Assembly (NCBI GenBank): GCA_904419955.1
Contig: CAJFTO010000031.1
Coordinates: 1 to 38,070, forward strand
Length of the DNA stretch: 38,070 bases
From: Candidatus Roslinia caecavium
GTDB lineage: Bacteria > Bacillota > Clostridia > Monoglobales > Monoglobaceae
Direction: 5' to 3'
A model generated the notes under the pieces. That model worked only from the letters and a program-made list of their open reading frames with translations. It had not been told where the DNA came from and made no database searches. Below, piece by piece: positions 10,929 to 20,398 of the stretch. The translations under genes were made by a program, and so were the position numbers. The first letter of the stretch is position 1. Each line of letters begins with the position of its first letter.

Positions 10929-10957
10929 ATTATAGCATAATTTTCACGGTGTTACAA
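10929..10957 (-). promoter_or_regulatory. Promoter of the AraC-type regulator gene
   Basis: On the minus strand, TTGTAA (10957-10952) and TATAAT (10934-10929) are separated by exactly 17 nt. Transcription would start near 10922, leaving a leader of about 130 nt that contains a weak A/T hairpin with a CCCT loop (10841-10858). Confidence 0.65.
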
Positions 10958-11000
10958 GCTTAAGATTAAGATTTTCTATGGTGGATAAAATTTTTCATAA

Positions 11001-11099
11001 TTGTATTTATTTAAATTGTGAATTAATATTAAGATGTGCTTGCGATTCAAAGCTAAAATTGTTACTTACATACAAATTGATTCGGCAATTGAAATTTGT
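11001..11099 (+). promoter_or_regulatory. Weak promoter and possible operator for the glycan operon
   Basis: A poor promoter match is visible: TTGTAT (11001-11006), 17 nt, TAATAT (11024-11029). Downstream, 11072-11099 holds an inverted repeat (ACAAATT and AATTTGT) that also encloses AATTG/CAATT. A weak minus-35 box fits a promoter needing an activator such as the divergent AraC-type protein. The rest of the 341-nt intergenic region is A/T-rich, with no gene seen. Confidence 0.3.
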
Positions 11100-11130
11100 G
11101 TTGTGAAATAAAAATAGGGGAGCTGAGAAA

Positions 11131-14100
11131 ATGAGACTGAAAAAAATATTTAAAACGGCGCTGGCTTTGGCGCTGGCAGTTACTACCGTTCAGGTCGCGC
11201 CGGTAAAATTATATAGCGGTTCGGACTCGAAGGTATACGCGGCCGAGTACGCGGCCAAGATAACAAGTCTTGCGGGCGACGAGGGGATCTCGTCGCAGAT
11301 TATCGACGGCGTCGCCGATATCGGTAATTTATCCGAAGGTCGGACGTTTAGGATGAACGTCGATACTTCCGTAGCAGGAGCGTACGATCTAAGTTTTTCA
11401 TCAAACGCGTCGGCGGGAGGATCGCTCAGTATAGTAAACGAATCGGCCGAGTCGCGGCTGACCGAGATAGCTTATTCTTCCGGAAACAACGATACGAGCG
11501 GACAAATTAATCTCGTTAAAGGAGATAATAGCTTAAGCGTGACCGTTTCGGGAGGCATATCCGATATAGACGATCTTACGATGTCGGCCCAATCGGCGCT
11601 GTATGAAGCGGAAGCGGGACGGCGCGGCGGTTATGCTCAGATAGCCGCGAGCGATACGGCGTCGGGCGGCGCGGTGGTAACTCAGATAGGCGGAGTCAAC
11701 ACCGACCTCGGCAACGTGGTTATAGACGTCTACGTTCCGAGCGACGGAGTTTACGGGATGCTCGTATCCTACGTCAGCCAAACTTCAAGTCCTTTTTATG
11801 TCAGCATAAACGGAGGCGAGAAAGTAACCGTCAGTCAGGCTTCGGACAGAACGTTCGACGACGGAGTATCTACAAAAGGTATGGAATACGTCGAAGGCCG
11901 AATGAACGCCGGTTATAATAAGGTCAAGATATACAGCGACAACGATAAGGTTGCAAATATCGATTGCGTAACGGTATTTTCTAATAAGGAAGCGGTCGAG
12001 AACGTTTATGAGGACGACGTCGCTAAACTGAGCGGCAGCGCTGCGAAGCGAAGGATATACAGAGCCGAGAACGGATACGGCATAGGTAACTTAGGCCCCG
12101 GAGGAAGCGCGGAGTTTAACGTGAACGTGGGAGCCGGAACGTATACTCTGGGTATTTGGTATTCGGCGGCGGAATACAGAGGACTCGAGGTCTATGTGGA
12201 CGGAAGGTTAGCGGATACTCTATACTGTCCGATAACCGGAGAGGATTACAATATCGAGACCGTAACGACAGAGATCGATCTCGGAGCGGGAAGCCATACG
12301 ATCAAATTTACCAACAGGTATTCTCAGGCTCCGGATATAGATAAGATACAGCTTACAAGGACTGAGGATACGCCGAAGACGGTCAGCTCGATAGGAACTA
12401 AGACGTTTGAAAACTCAAACGTGAAGATAGTTTACGATATGGCTACGGGCAGGGCTGATTTCTACGACGACGGCGTACTCAGAGTAGAGGGAATAGAATC
12501 GGTCGTAAAGCTTGAAGACGAAAGTTACATAAACACAGTCGTAAAGTCGTCGGACTATACGCTGCGCAGAGTCGAGACTCAGGCGCTGTCCGACGGATTT
12601 GGAAACGGGACCGCTTACACAGTTATTTCAAACGCGGTCGGAAAACCCGAGATGAGACAGACGTTTTATCTCTACGACGACAAGGAGTACGCGTTGGTTA
12701 AGGTCGAAGTCAGATCCGAAGCGGGACTGAAGAGTAATTTCCTCGCTCCTATAACCGCTATGGGAGATAAGGTGGTAGATATCGGCGAGGTAAGCGACGG
12801 ACGTTCTCTGTTCGTTCCGTACGACAACGACAACTGGGTAAGATATAAGGGCAACGCCTTCGGCGGCCAGAATAAGAGCTACTGGGTAACGTCGGTGTAC
12901 GATAATACTTCGAGAAATTCGGTAGTGACGGGTTCTATAGATCACGATACGTGGAAGACGGGAAACTCTACTTATACTACTTCGGACGGAGTTAATTTCC
13001 TCGGCTCGTTCGCCGGGATCTGGTCGGCGGCCGACACCTACGACTATCTGCCCCACGGAAGTCTTGACGGTACAAGCATAGAATCGCCGAAGATGTTCTT
13101 AGGATATTTTGAGGATTGGCGCGACGGTATGGAAGAGTACGGATCCGCAAATTCCTGCAACGTTCCTATGCTCGAATGGGAGAACGGAACGCCGTTTGGA
13201 TATAACAGCTGGTACGGACAGGGCTCGAACGTAAACTATGAAGAGTCCTGCGCGGTATCCGACTTTATGACCGAGCTGGAGGGTAACGGTTTCGTAGACG
13301 ACAGCGGAGTGGCGTATATCAACTTAGACTCGTATTGGGATTCGTTCTCGGACGACGAGCTTAAGGCGTTTGTGGAGAAATGTCACGCTAACGGGCAGAA
13401 AGCCGGAATATATTGGTCGCACTTCGTGTTCTGGGCGACGGATATGTCGTGGAAGATGGGCGTTCCCGGCCACGACGAGGATACGTATTTGGACGCGTCG
13501 CTCGGAGACGGCAACGGCGGAGTCGCGGCTATGGCGAAGGACAGCGGAAGCTTGCCTCTCGATCCCACGAGCGACGCTATGAAGGCGAGACTCGACTACT
13601 TTATGAGTAAGTTCGTAGACTTGGGATTTGAGTACATAAAGATAGACTTCTTAAACTACGCCGCTATAGAGGGCGAGCACGCCGATCCGAACGTTAAGAC
13701 CGGTATGCAGGCTTACAATCAGGCGGTGGAGATGTTTACGGAGTACGTGGATACGAGCAACTTCTTCTTGAGTTATTCGATCGCGCCGCTGTTCCCGTAT
13801 CAATACGCGCACGCGAGACGTATATCCTGCGATACGGCGGCGAATATAGGCGAGATCGCATACATGATGAATTCGCTCACTTACGGTTGGTGGGCCGACG
13901 ACACGCTGTATAAATTCGTAGATCCGGACCATATCAGCTTTGCGGCGTCGCCGATGGAAGCGAGAACAAGATATAATTCGGCGGTCATATGCGGAAGCGT
14001 TATGCTGCTCAGCGACTCGTATAAGAGTTCGGCTATGAAGGAGCTTACCAAGAAGCTAACGAGCAACGCGGAGATAAACGAGATCGCTAAGCTTGGAAAG

Positions 14101-14364
14101 GCGTTTAGGCCTGTTGAAGGAAACGTCGACGAGTGGGCGGATAATATATACGTTTTGAATACGGATGACGCTTTCTATATCGCCGTATTCAACTTTGATT
14201 CGGGAGATAAAGAGCTGACCGTTAATTTTGAAAGAGCGGGTCTCGGTTCCGGCGTTCAATACGAAGTGAAGGATCTGTGGTCGGGGCAAACGTCTCGGGC
14301 GCAGGACGAGTTTAAAGTAAGGCTTATGCCGTCGGAATCGACGATTTATAAAATTGAAAAATAA
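11131..14364 (+). CDS. Secreted clan GH-D-like glycosidase with N-terminal CBM35/CBM6-like domains
   Basis: This 1077-residue protein starts after a GGGGAGC site and carries a signal peptide (cleavage near residue 37). An extra beta-domain (about 40-150), two CBM35/CBM6-like domains (about 152-285 and 300-410), a supersandwich-like domain (about 425-650) and a TIM barrel follow. The barrel carries P-F-G-Y-N-S-W-Y, a K-I-D-F motif with probable nucleophile D839, and R-R-I-S-C-D with probable acid/base D901, the arrangement of GH27/GH36 enzymes. There is no SLH or other anchor, so it is probably released or held by its CBMs. It is the intact paralogue of the broken gene at 4480-8443. It is the first gene of the divergent operon, 49 nt before the permeases. 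It probably trims alpha-linked galactose or a related sugar from the target glycan. Assignment to a named GH family is not possible by eye. Confidence 0.88.
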   Translation: MRLKKIFKTALALALAVTTVQVAPVKLYSGSDSKVYAAEYAAKITSLAGDEGISSQIIDGVADIGNLSEGRTFRMNVDTSVAGAYDLSFSSNASAGGSLSIVNESAESRLTEIAYSSGNNDTSGQINLVKGDNSLSVTVSGGISDIDDLTMSAQSALYEAEAGRRGGYAQIAASDTASGGAVVTQIGGVNTDLGNVVIDVYVPSDGVYGMLVSYVSQTSSPFYVSINGGEKVTVSQASDRTFDDGVSTKGMEYVEGRMNAGYNKVKIYSDNDKVANIDCVTVFSNKEAVENVYEDDVAKLSGSAAKRRIYRAENGYGIGNLGPGGSAEFNVNVGAGTYTLGIWYSAAEYRGLEVYVDGRLADTLYCPITGEDYNIETVTTEIDLGAGSHTIKFTNRYSQAPDIDKIQLTRTEDTPKTVSSIGTKTFENSNVKIVYDMATGRADFYDDGVLRVEGIESVVKLEDESYINTVVKSSDYTLRRVETQALSDGFGNGTAYTVISNAVGKPEMRQTFYLYDDKEYALVKVEVRSEAGLKSNFLAPITAMGDKVVDIGEVSDGRSLFVPYDNDNWVRYKGNAFGGQNKSYWVTSVYDNTSRNSVVTGSIDHDTWKTGNSTYTTSDGVNFLGSFAGIWSAADTYDYLPHGSLDGTSIESPKMFLGYFEDWRDGMEEYGSANSCNVPMLEWENGTPFGYNSWYGQGSNVNYEESCAVSDFMTELEGNGFVDDSGVAYINLDSYWDSFSDDELKAFVEKCHANGQKAGIYWSHFVFWATDMSWKMGVPGHDEDTYLDASLGDGNGGVAAMAKDSGSLPLDPTSDAMKARLDYFMSKFVDLGFEYIKIDFLNYAAIEGEHADPNVKTGMQAYNQAVEMFTEYVDTSNFFLSYSIAPLFPYQYAHARRISCDTAANIGEIAYMMNSLTYGWWADDTLYKFVDPDHISFAASPMEARTRYNSAVICGSVMLLSDSYKSSAMKELTKKLTSNAEINEIAKLGKAFRPVEGNVDEWADNIYVLNTDDAFYIAVFNFDSGDKELTVNFERAGLGSGVQYEVKDLWSGQTSRAQDEFKVRLMPSESTIYKIEK

Positions 14365-14413
14365 ATAGTGATTTTAGCTGAACAAAAATATGAAGTATGG
14401 GAGATGATCGATT

Positions 14414-15433
14414 ATGTCAGTTGAGTTGTCGGGCGCGGCTGTTGAAACGACCGCTAAGAGAAAAATATTCGGCAGACGAAAAAAGAAAGACGTTTATTTG
14501 GGGCCTAAGAGAAGTCTGGGGACGAGGCTGAGCCAGCAAAAGTATCTGTTTTTGATGCTTCTTCCGGCTCTGATCTGGGTAGTGTTCATGTGTTATTTGC
14601 CGATGTTCGGCTTATATATGTCGTTTATAAATTACGTACCCGACGGGACTCCGTTTTTTGAATCGTTCTTTTCGAGCGAGTTTGTCGGACTGCAATGGAT
14701 AAAGTATTTTATCTTTGAGAGCGGAGACTTTTACAAGGTAATGAGAAACACCTTGGCGACGAGTATATTAACGATAATATTCTCGATACCCGCTCCGATA
14801 ATAATCGCGATAGCGCTGAATGAAATAGGCGGAAAGATTTTTAAGCGTACTGTGCAGACGGTGTCGTATCTTCCCTACTTCATTTCGTGGGTCGTTGTTG
14901 CGAACATCTTTTTGACGCTGCTCTCTCAGGACGGCGTTGTGAACGAGCTGCTTATGGCTCTGGGGATAATCGACGAACCGGTGTTGTTTTTCCAGAAGGG
15001 CGAGTATTTCTGGTGGATCATCGCTATAGCGAATACCTGGAAAGGCATGGGTTATAACTCGATAATTTATTTGTCGGCAATGTCGGGGATCGACGCGGAG
15101 ATATATGAGGCGGCGACGGTCGACGGCGCGGGAAGACTTGCTAAAATATGGTACATAACCCTTCCTGGACTTAAGAACACGATAGTAATTATGTTGATAC
15201 TGGCCGTCGGCGGAATACTCAACGCGGGCTTCGAGCAGCAGTTGCTTATGCAGAACAACCTGATCATGGACTACGCTAACGTAATCGACCTTTACTCGTT
15301 TAAATACGGTATTCAGCAGTCTATGTATTCATACGGCGCGGCGGTAGGATTATTCAAATCGGTAATATCGTTTGTTATGTTGGTAGTGGTCAACGCGATA
15401 GCGAGAAAGATGGACAGCGCTTACATTATGTAA
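14414..15433 (+). CDS. ABC sugar transporter permease, LplB type
   Basis: This 339-residue integral membrane protein has a 40-residue basic cytoplasmic N-terminus and six predicted membrane segments, the first at about 48-72. The permease EAA loop reads Y-E-A-A-T-V-D-G-A-G near residue 235 and ends in I-T-L-P-G-L; it contacts the ATPase. The best family match is the LplB half of polysaccharide/oligosaccharide importers. It lies 32 nt before the second permease gene and is preceded by GGGAGATG. No ATPase gene occurs in the window. In this importer class a shared MsmX-like ATPase encoded elsewhere normally supplies energy, and that is inferred here. Confidence 0.95.
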   Translation: MSVELSGAAVETTAKRKIFGRRKKKDVYLGPKRSLGTRLSQQKYLFLMLLPALIWVVFMCYLPMFGLYMSFINYVPDGTPFFESFFSSEFVGLQWIKYFIFESGDFYKVMRNTLATSILTIIFSIPAPIIIAIALNEIGGKIFKRTVQTVSYLPYFISWVVVANIFLTLLSQDGVVNELLMALGIIDEPVLFFQKGEYFWWIIAIANTWKGMGYNSIIYLSAMSGIDAEIYEAATVDGAGRLAKIWYITLPGLKNTIVIMLILAVGGILNAGFEQQLLMQNNLIMDYANVIDLYSFKYGIQQSMYSYGAAVGLFKSVISFVMLVVVNAIARKMDSAYIM

Positions 15434-15465
15434 CGGGCAATATTTGAGAAGGAGGAGAATATTAG

Positions 15466-16368
15466 ATGAAATTACTTAATTTGAAGAAAAAAAGTAAATC
15501 GGATATTATTTTTGAAGCAATAATAGTAGTATTCCTGATTTGCCTGTTCATAGTGACGTTTTATCCGTTTTGGTATGTGTTTATCGTTTCGGTAAACGAT
15601 CCTATAGACAGTATGAGGGGCGGAATAAGTCTTCTTCCGCGAAGCTTTACGCTAAGCAGTTACGCGGCTATCTTACGAGACAACGATTTTATAAGATCGA
15701 TAGGCGTGAGCGTAGCGAGAGTTATTATAGGCACGCCTTTGGCGGTATTGTTTACCTCCATGCTGGCGTTTGTTCTCAGCAAGAAGGATCTGGTAGGATA
15801 CAAGTTCTGGAGAAAGATATTCGTATTCACCATGTATTTCGGAGGCGGAACCATACCTACGTACATGGTATACAGAACGCTGGGTCTCATAGACAGCTTC
15901 TGGGTATACATTATCCCGAGTTTGGTCGGCGTTTATAATATGATACTTATAAACAGCTTTATAAACGGACTGCCGAAAGAGCTTGAAGAGTCCGCGAAGA
16001 TCGACGGAGCTAACGATCTGACGGTGTTCTTTAGGATCGTGCTTCCGCTTTCAAAGCCGATAATCGCGACGGTAACGCTGTTCGTAGCGATCGGACATTG
16101 GAATTCGTTCTTCGATTCGTATCTGTACACTACGAGTCAGAACTTAAAGACCTTGCAGGCCGTTATGATGAATATATTGAATCAGTATCAGACGGCAAAC
16201 TTAGAGGCGTCGAGCGTAGCCGCGAGCGCGGTCCAGAACAAGGCGACTTCTTCGGACAGCATACGTATGGCGGCGACGATGATCTCTACGATCCCGATAA
16301 TAATGCTTTATCCGTTTGTTCAGAAGTACTTTGTAAAAGGTATGATGATAGGAGCGGTAAAAGGCTAA
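15466..16368 (+). CDS. ABC sugar transporter permease, YtcP/AraQ type
   Basis: This 300-residue permease has six predicted membrane segments beginning at about residue 17. The EAA loop reads E-E-S-A-K-I-D-G-A-N, followed by I-V-L-P-L-S-K-P. It ends in the family-typical P-F-V-Q-K-Y-F-V-K-G-x-M-x-G-A-V-K-G. It has a strong AAGGAGG site and sits between the LplB-type permease and the binding protein, so the three genes form one importer. The likely substrate is an oligosaccharide freed by the surface enzymes of the same operon; the specificity itself cannot be read from the sequence. Confidence 0.95.
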   Translation: MKLLNLKKKSKSDIIFEAIIVVFLICLFIVTFYPFWYVFIVSVNDPIDSMRGGISLLPRSFTLSSYAAILRDNDFIRSIGVSVARVIIGTPLAVLFTSMLAFVLSKKDLVGYKFWRKIFVFTMYFGGGTIPTYMVYRTLGLIDSFWVYIIPSLVGVYNMILINSFINGLPKELEESAKIDGANDLTVFFRIVLPLSKPIIATVTLFVAIGHWNSFFDSYLYTTSQNLKTLQAVMMNILNQYQTANLEASSVAASAVQNKATSSDSIRMAATMISTIPIIMLYPFVQKYFVKGMMIGAVKG

Positions 16369-16427
16369 TAATACATATTAATGTAGAAACTGTTTTTTAA
16401 ATCATAAATAAAAAGGAGGAAATGAAA

Positions 16428-18026
16428 GTGTTTAAAAACAGAAAGAAAATGAAAGCGCTAAAAAGTATAGCGGCGGTGACCTGCTCGATAGTTTTAGGAG
16501 CTACAGTGTTCAGTGGTTGTAGTTCAAACACGGCCGACGGAGACACGCTGACGCTGACCGCATACGACGCCAACGTTTCCAAGTCGTTCGGCGAAGACAG
16601 AGTATCTCAGGCGATAACCGAGAAGACGGGCGTTACGCTCGAGTATTCGCAGTCGTCCGGCGACGCGCAGGAGAAACTGAATCTTATGCTCGCTTCAAAC
16701 GACTATCCGGACTTGATCCTGATAGGAAGAAGCACGGGTCTTATAGAAAACTTCATTTCGGCGCAGGCTCTTATCCCGCTCGAGGATCTCATAGACGAGT
16801 ACGCGCCCAATATCAAGGAGCAGTACGGCGAATACTTGGAGAGAGCTAAGAGCGAGGACGGACATATATACGGATTGCCTAACTGGTACGGGATAGACAA
16901 CGAGCCGGTTTTGGGATTCATGTTCAGAAAAGATCTGCTCGCGGAAGTGGCTCCGGAAGAAGTAGTAAACGGCGAGAGATATATAACGCAGGACGAACTC
17001 ATGGAATACTTAAGAGCGTTCAAGGAAAAATATCCGACTATAGACGGACAGGATTCGGTTCCGATGACGCTTTGGGCTGAGAATTGGGGAAGCGTTATAG
17101 GTACTTTTAAGGGAATGTACGGACTTAAGGATTACGCTGAAATAAACGGCGAGTTGAAATTTGATTTTAGAGATCCTAAATATAAGCAAATGCTGCAGTT
17201 CGTTAACTCAATATACAGAGAAGGATTGCTGGACAGAGAGTGGGCAACAAATAAAGAGCAACTTTGGAAGCAGAAACTGTCTTCCGGTTCGGTATTCTCG
17301 ACGGTAGAAGCGTATTGGAATACGTCGGAGGCCACCCAGTTGCTCACTCAGACCAACCCGGACGCGATGTTCCTTCCTTACAAAGTGGTAGCGGACGGCG
17401 TAGATCCCACGCAGACGACGTATTCGTCGCGTAACCCGATGGGCTGGGATATAGTTGCGATAACAAAGAGCAATCCGGATCCGGTCAAGACGATACAGTT
17501 CCTCGACTTCCTCGCAAGCGACGAGGGACAGATATTGCTGATGAGCGGCGTCGAGGGCGTAGATTACGAGGTCGTAGACGGACGGAGAGTTATGACCGAG
17601 GATGCGAAAAACGCTATGCTCGAAGACTTTACGACATATTCAAACGAGAGCGGCGTTCGTTATTGGACGATATGCGTCAAGAACGGAAACGCTAAGGACG
17701 GTCAGCCGTATCTGCTCAGCAACGAATACACAGAGGATCCTGTAAAAGAATTCTCGCATGTTACTCTGGCGGATACCATATACGACTGCTCGCCGTATCA
17801 GGATCTGGCTCCGATAGGCGGAAGCGTAGAGGCTCTTAATTATCAGAAGATAACCGATCTGCAGCTTGAATACTGCACCAGGCTTATAAACGCGTCCAGC
17901 GAGGAAGAGTTTGAAAACTTATGGAATACGTTCTTATCAGAGGCCGACGCGCTTGGAGCTACGGAGATCGAGAATATTATAAACGAAAACTATCATGCAA
18001 GATTACAGCTTTGGGGTATGGAATAA
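16428..18026 (+). CDS. Solute-binding lipoprotein of the sugar ABC transporter (GTG start)
   Basis: An ATG at 16422 lies only 2 nt behind AGGAGG (16414-16419), whereas the in-frame GTG at 16428 is 8 nt behind it. GTG is therefore preferred, giving 532 residues. The N-terminus is basic and hydrophobic and ends in a lipobox V-F-S-G-C with the lipid-carrying Cys at 31. The mature protein matches the large (about 500-residue) family 1 binding proteins, such as LipO-type proteins, that pair with LplB/YtcP permeases. An early T-L-T-L-T-A-Y-D strand and N-P-M-G-W-D-I-V-A-I motif are visible. It should sit on the outer membrane face and deliver oligosaccharide to the two permeases encoded just upstream. 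Confidence 0.93.
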   Translation: MFKNRKKMKALKSIAAVTCSIVLGATVFSGCSSNTADGDTLTLTAYDANVSKSFGEDRVSQAITEKTGVTLEYSQSSGDAQEKLNLMLASNDYPDLILIGRSTGLIENFISAQALIPLEDLIDEYAPNIKEQYGEYLERAKSEDGHIYGLPNWYGIDNEPVLGFMFRKDLLAEVAPEEVVNGERYITQDELMEYLRAFKEKYPTIDGQDSVPMTLWAENWGSVIGTFKGMYGLKDYAEINGELKFDFRDPKYKQMLQFVNSIYREGLLDREWATNKEQLWKQKLSSGSVFSTVEAYWNTSEATQLLTQTNPDAMFLPYKVVADGVDPTQTTYSSRNPMGWDIVAITKSNPDPVKTIQFLDFLASDEGQILLMSGVEGVDYEVVDGRRVMTEDAKNAMLEDFTTYSNESGVRYWTICVKNGNAKDGQPYLLSNEYTEDPVKEFSHVTLADTIYDCSPYQDLAPIGGSVEALNYQKITDLQLEYCTRLINASSEEEFENLWNTFLSEADALGATEIENIINENYHARLQLWGME

Positions 18027-18080
18027 ATCAGCGCAGACATTGATGCTGAATAATTTGAAAAAATAATTAAAATTTGTTAT

Positions 18081-18133
18081 GCCGGAACCGATTAAAGTCA
18101 AATTTTGTTCCCCCGGACAGAGTCGGTTCCGGC
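18081..18133 (+). other. Stable intergenic hairpin between binding-protein and GH36 genes
   Basis: A perfect 11-bp stem (GCCGGAACCGA at 18081-18091 with TCGGTTCCGGC at 18123-18133) encloses a 31-nt loop. No T run follows, so it is not a standard terminator. Its position after the binding-protein gene fits a 3' stabilising or processing structure that lets the binding protein be made in excess over downstream enzymes. A smaller CAGGC/GCCTG hairpin follows near 18152-18168. Confidence 0.5.
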
Positions 18134-18187
18134 GGAAATATATGATCAGCAAACAGGCGAATAGCCTGCTTGATAGGAGAAAGCGTT

Positions 18188-20353
18188 ATGCCGATTAAAT
18201 TTAACAACGATATATTTCATATTTATAACAATGAGATAAGCTATGCTATCAAATTATCCGAACACGGAGATTTACTGCATATGTACTGGGGCGGAAAGAT
18301 CGAAGCGCAGGAGGCCGATTTTATAATCAGAGACCGAGCGTCGTTTTCCGCATACGAACCGGGAGATACGTCGTATTCGTTAGACGTTCTGCCGCAGGAG
18401 TATCCGGCGTACGGTGCGCAGGATATGAGGACTCCGGCATTTGAGATCGAGACCAGGGACGGAAGCGTTATCTCAAAGCCGAGATACGTCGCCCATAAGA
18501 TATATAAGGGCAAGCCGGGGATCGAAGGACTTCCGGCGCTATATACCGAGGACGACGGCGAAGCCGAAACTTTGGAAATAACGCTGCGCGACGGCGTATC
18601 CGGCTTCGATATAATTTTATATTACACGATCTATGAGAATTATAACGTAATATGCAGACATTCCGAGATCGTGAACGGCTCGGGCGACGATATATTTATC
18701 AATTCCGCCATGAGTATGTCGGTCGATTTCAGCGATTATGATTACGAATACATACATCTGCACGGCGCTTGGGCTCGCGAAAAACACATCGAGAGAGCCA
18801 GGGTCAGCAAGGGCTTCCAGGGTATAGACAGCAAAAGAGGCGCGAGCGGAGTTTGTGAAAATCCGTTTATAGCGCTAACGCGTCCTCAAGCAACCGAGGA
18901 CTTTGGCGACGTATACGGATTTTCTTTTGTATACAGCGGTAATTTCAAGATGAACGTTGAGGTCGAACAGTACGATACCATGCGCGTTCAGGTCGGGATC
19001 AATCCGCATAACTTCAGATGGAAACTTGAAAGCGGACAAAAATTTGTAACTCCCGAGGTCGTTATGGTGTATTCGGCGGAAGGCCTTGGCGGCATGTCGA
19101 GGACGTATCACAATATATACAGGAGCCGTCTGTGCAGGGGCAAATACAGAGATAAAGTAAGACCGGTACTTATCAACAACTGGGAAGCTACGTACTTCGA
19201 TTTTAACCAGGAAAAACTGCTTAAGATCTGCGATAAGGCGTCTGAACTTGGCTTTGAGCTGTTCGTGTTGGACGACGGCTGGTTCGGAAAGCGCAACGAC
19301 GATACAAGTTCTCTTGGAGATTGGTTCGTAAATCTCGACAAGCTGCCGGGTTCGATAAGCGGGCTCGCCGACGAGGTGAATAAGAGAGGCCTCAAGTTCG
19401 GACTTTGGGTGGAACCGGAGATGATCTCTAAAAACAGCGAGCTTTACAGAGAACATCCCGACTGGGCGATACAAGTTCCGGGAAGAACGGCTCACGAGGG
19501 CAGAAACCAGTATATCATAGATATGTCGAGAGACGAAATAGTCGATTATCTGATAGATAGGTTTACGGATATATTCTCCGGAGCTAATATTACCTATATC
19601 AAATGGGATATGAACAGGAACATGACGGATATCTACTCGGCGGCGCTACCCGCCGATCGACAGGGAGAGGTGGCGCACCGGTATATCTTAGGCGTGTATA
19701 AACTCATGGACGCGCTTACGTCAAGGTTCCCCGACATATTGTTCGAGGGCTGCAGCGGCGGCGCGGGCAGGAACGATCCCGGAGTGTTGTACTATATGCC
19801 GCAGAACTGGGGCAGCGACGACACCGACGCCGTGGAGAGGATGTATATCCAATATGGAGCGAGCATGGTTTATCCGGCAAGCAGCGTATGCGCTCACGTA
19901 TCGGACGTTCCTAACCATCAGGTCGGCAGAACTACTCCGCTTAAATTGCGCGGAGACGTGGCTATGAGCGGTTCGATGGGTTACGAGTTCGATCTGTCTA
20001 AGCTGACGCGGGAGCAGTCGGAAGAGATAAAAGAGCAGATAGTTACGTATAAGCGTATTCGAGAGACAATAATGCATGGCGACGAATATAGATTGATCGA
20101 TCCGTTCGAGGACAGAAGCTGTTCGTGGATGTTCGTATCGAAAGATAAAAATAAGGCCGTAGTATTCTACTACAATAAATTGGCGAGACCTAATTCGGGT
20201 CTCAGAAGATTAAAGCTTAAGGGCTTGGACGAGACCAAATTATACGAGGTCGGCGATAAGGTTTACAGTGGAGAGACGCTTATGAGATATGGGCTGTATC
20301 TGCCTATATACGAAAAAGATTTTGAAAGCGTGGTTTGGGAAATAAACGCTTAA
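18188..20353 (+). CDS. Alpha-galactosidase, family GH36
   Basis: The start at 18188 is 7 nt behind AGGAGA (18175-18180); an earlier ATG at 18170 lacks such spacing. The 721-residue product has no signal peptide and is cytoplasmic, with the length usual for bacterial tetrameric GH36 enzymes. Family motifs are clear: L-D-D-G-W-F-G-x-R; K-W-D-M-N-R with nucleophile D474; C-S-G-G-A-G-R-N-D-P-G; and G-S-D-D-T-D with the acid/base probably at D544, 70 residues after the nucleophile as in characterised homologues. It removes terminal alpha-linked galactose from imported oligosaccharides. Its position behind the importer genes fits processing of incoming raffinose-, galactomannan- or similar galactosides. 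Confidence 0.96.
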   Translation: MPIKFNNDIFHIYNNEISYAIKLSEHGDLLHMYWGGKIEAQEADFIIRDRASFSAYEPGDTSYSLDVLPQEYPAYGAQDMRTPAFEIETRDGSVISKPRYVAHKIYKGKPGIEGLPALYTEDDGEAETLEITLRDGVSGFDIILYYTIYENYNVICRHSEIVNGSGDDIFINSAMSMSVDFSDYDYEYIHLHGAWAREKHIERARVSKGFQGIDSKRGASGVCENPFIALTRPQATEDFGDVYGFSFVYSGNFKMNVEVEQYDTMRVQVGINPHNFRWKLESGQKFVTPEVVMVYSAEGLGGMSRTYHNIYRSRLCRGKYRDKVRPVLINNWEATYFDFNQEKLLKICDKASELGFELFVLDDGWFGKRNDDTSSLGDWFVNLDKLPGSISGLADEVNKRGLKFGLWVEPEMISKNSELYREHPDWAIQVPGRTAHEGRNQYIIDMSRDEIVDYLIDRFTDIFSGANITYIKWDMNRNMTDIYSAALPADRQGEVAHRYILGVYKLMDALTSRFPDILFEGCSGGAGRNDPGVLYYMPQNWGSDDTDAVERMYIQYGASMVYPASSVCAHVSDVPNHQVGRTTPLKLRGDVAMSGSMGYEFDLSKLTREQSEEIKEQIVTYKRIRETIMHGDEYRLIDPFEDRSCSWMFVSKDKNKAVVFYYNKLARPNSGLRRLKLKGLDETKLYEVGDKVYSGETLMRYGLYLPIYEKDFESVVWEINA

Positions 20354-20398
20354 GAGTTATTTATAATAAATTAAATTAAAAAAAGGAGGATAGCGTTT

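Noticed and set aside
14414..18026. Missing ABC ATPase as a sign of a broken transporter
   Set aside because: LplB/YtcP-type importers commonly use a shared ATPase encoded elsewhere, so absence here is expected.
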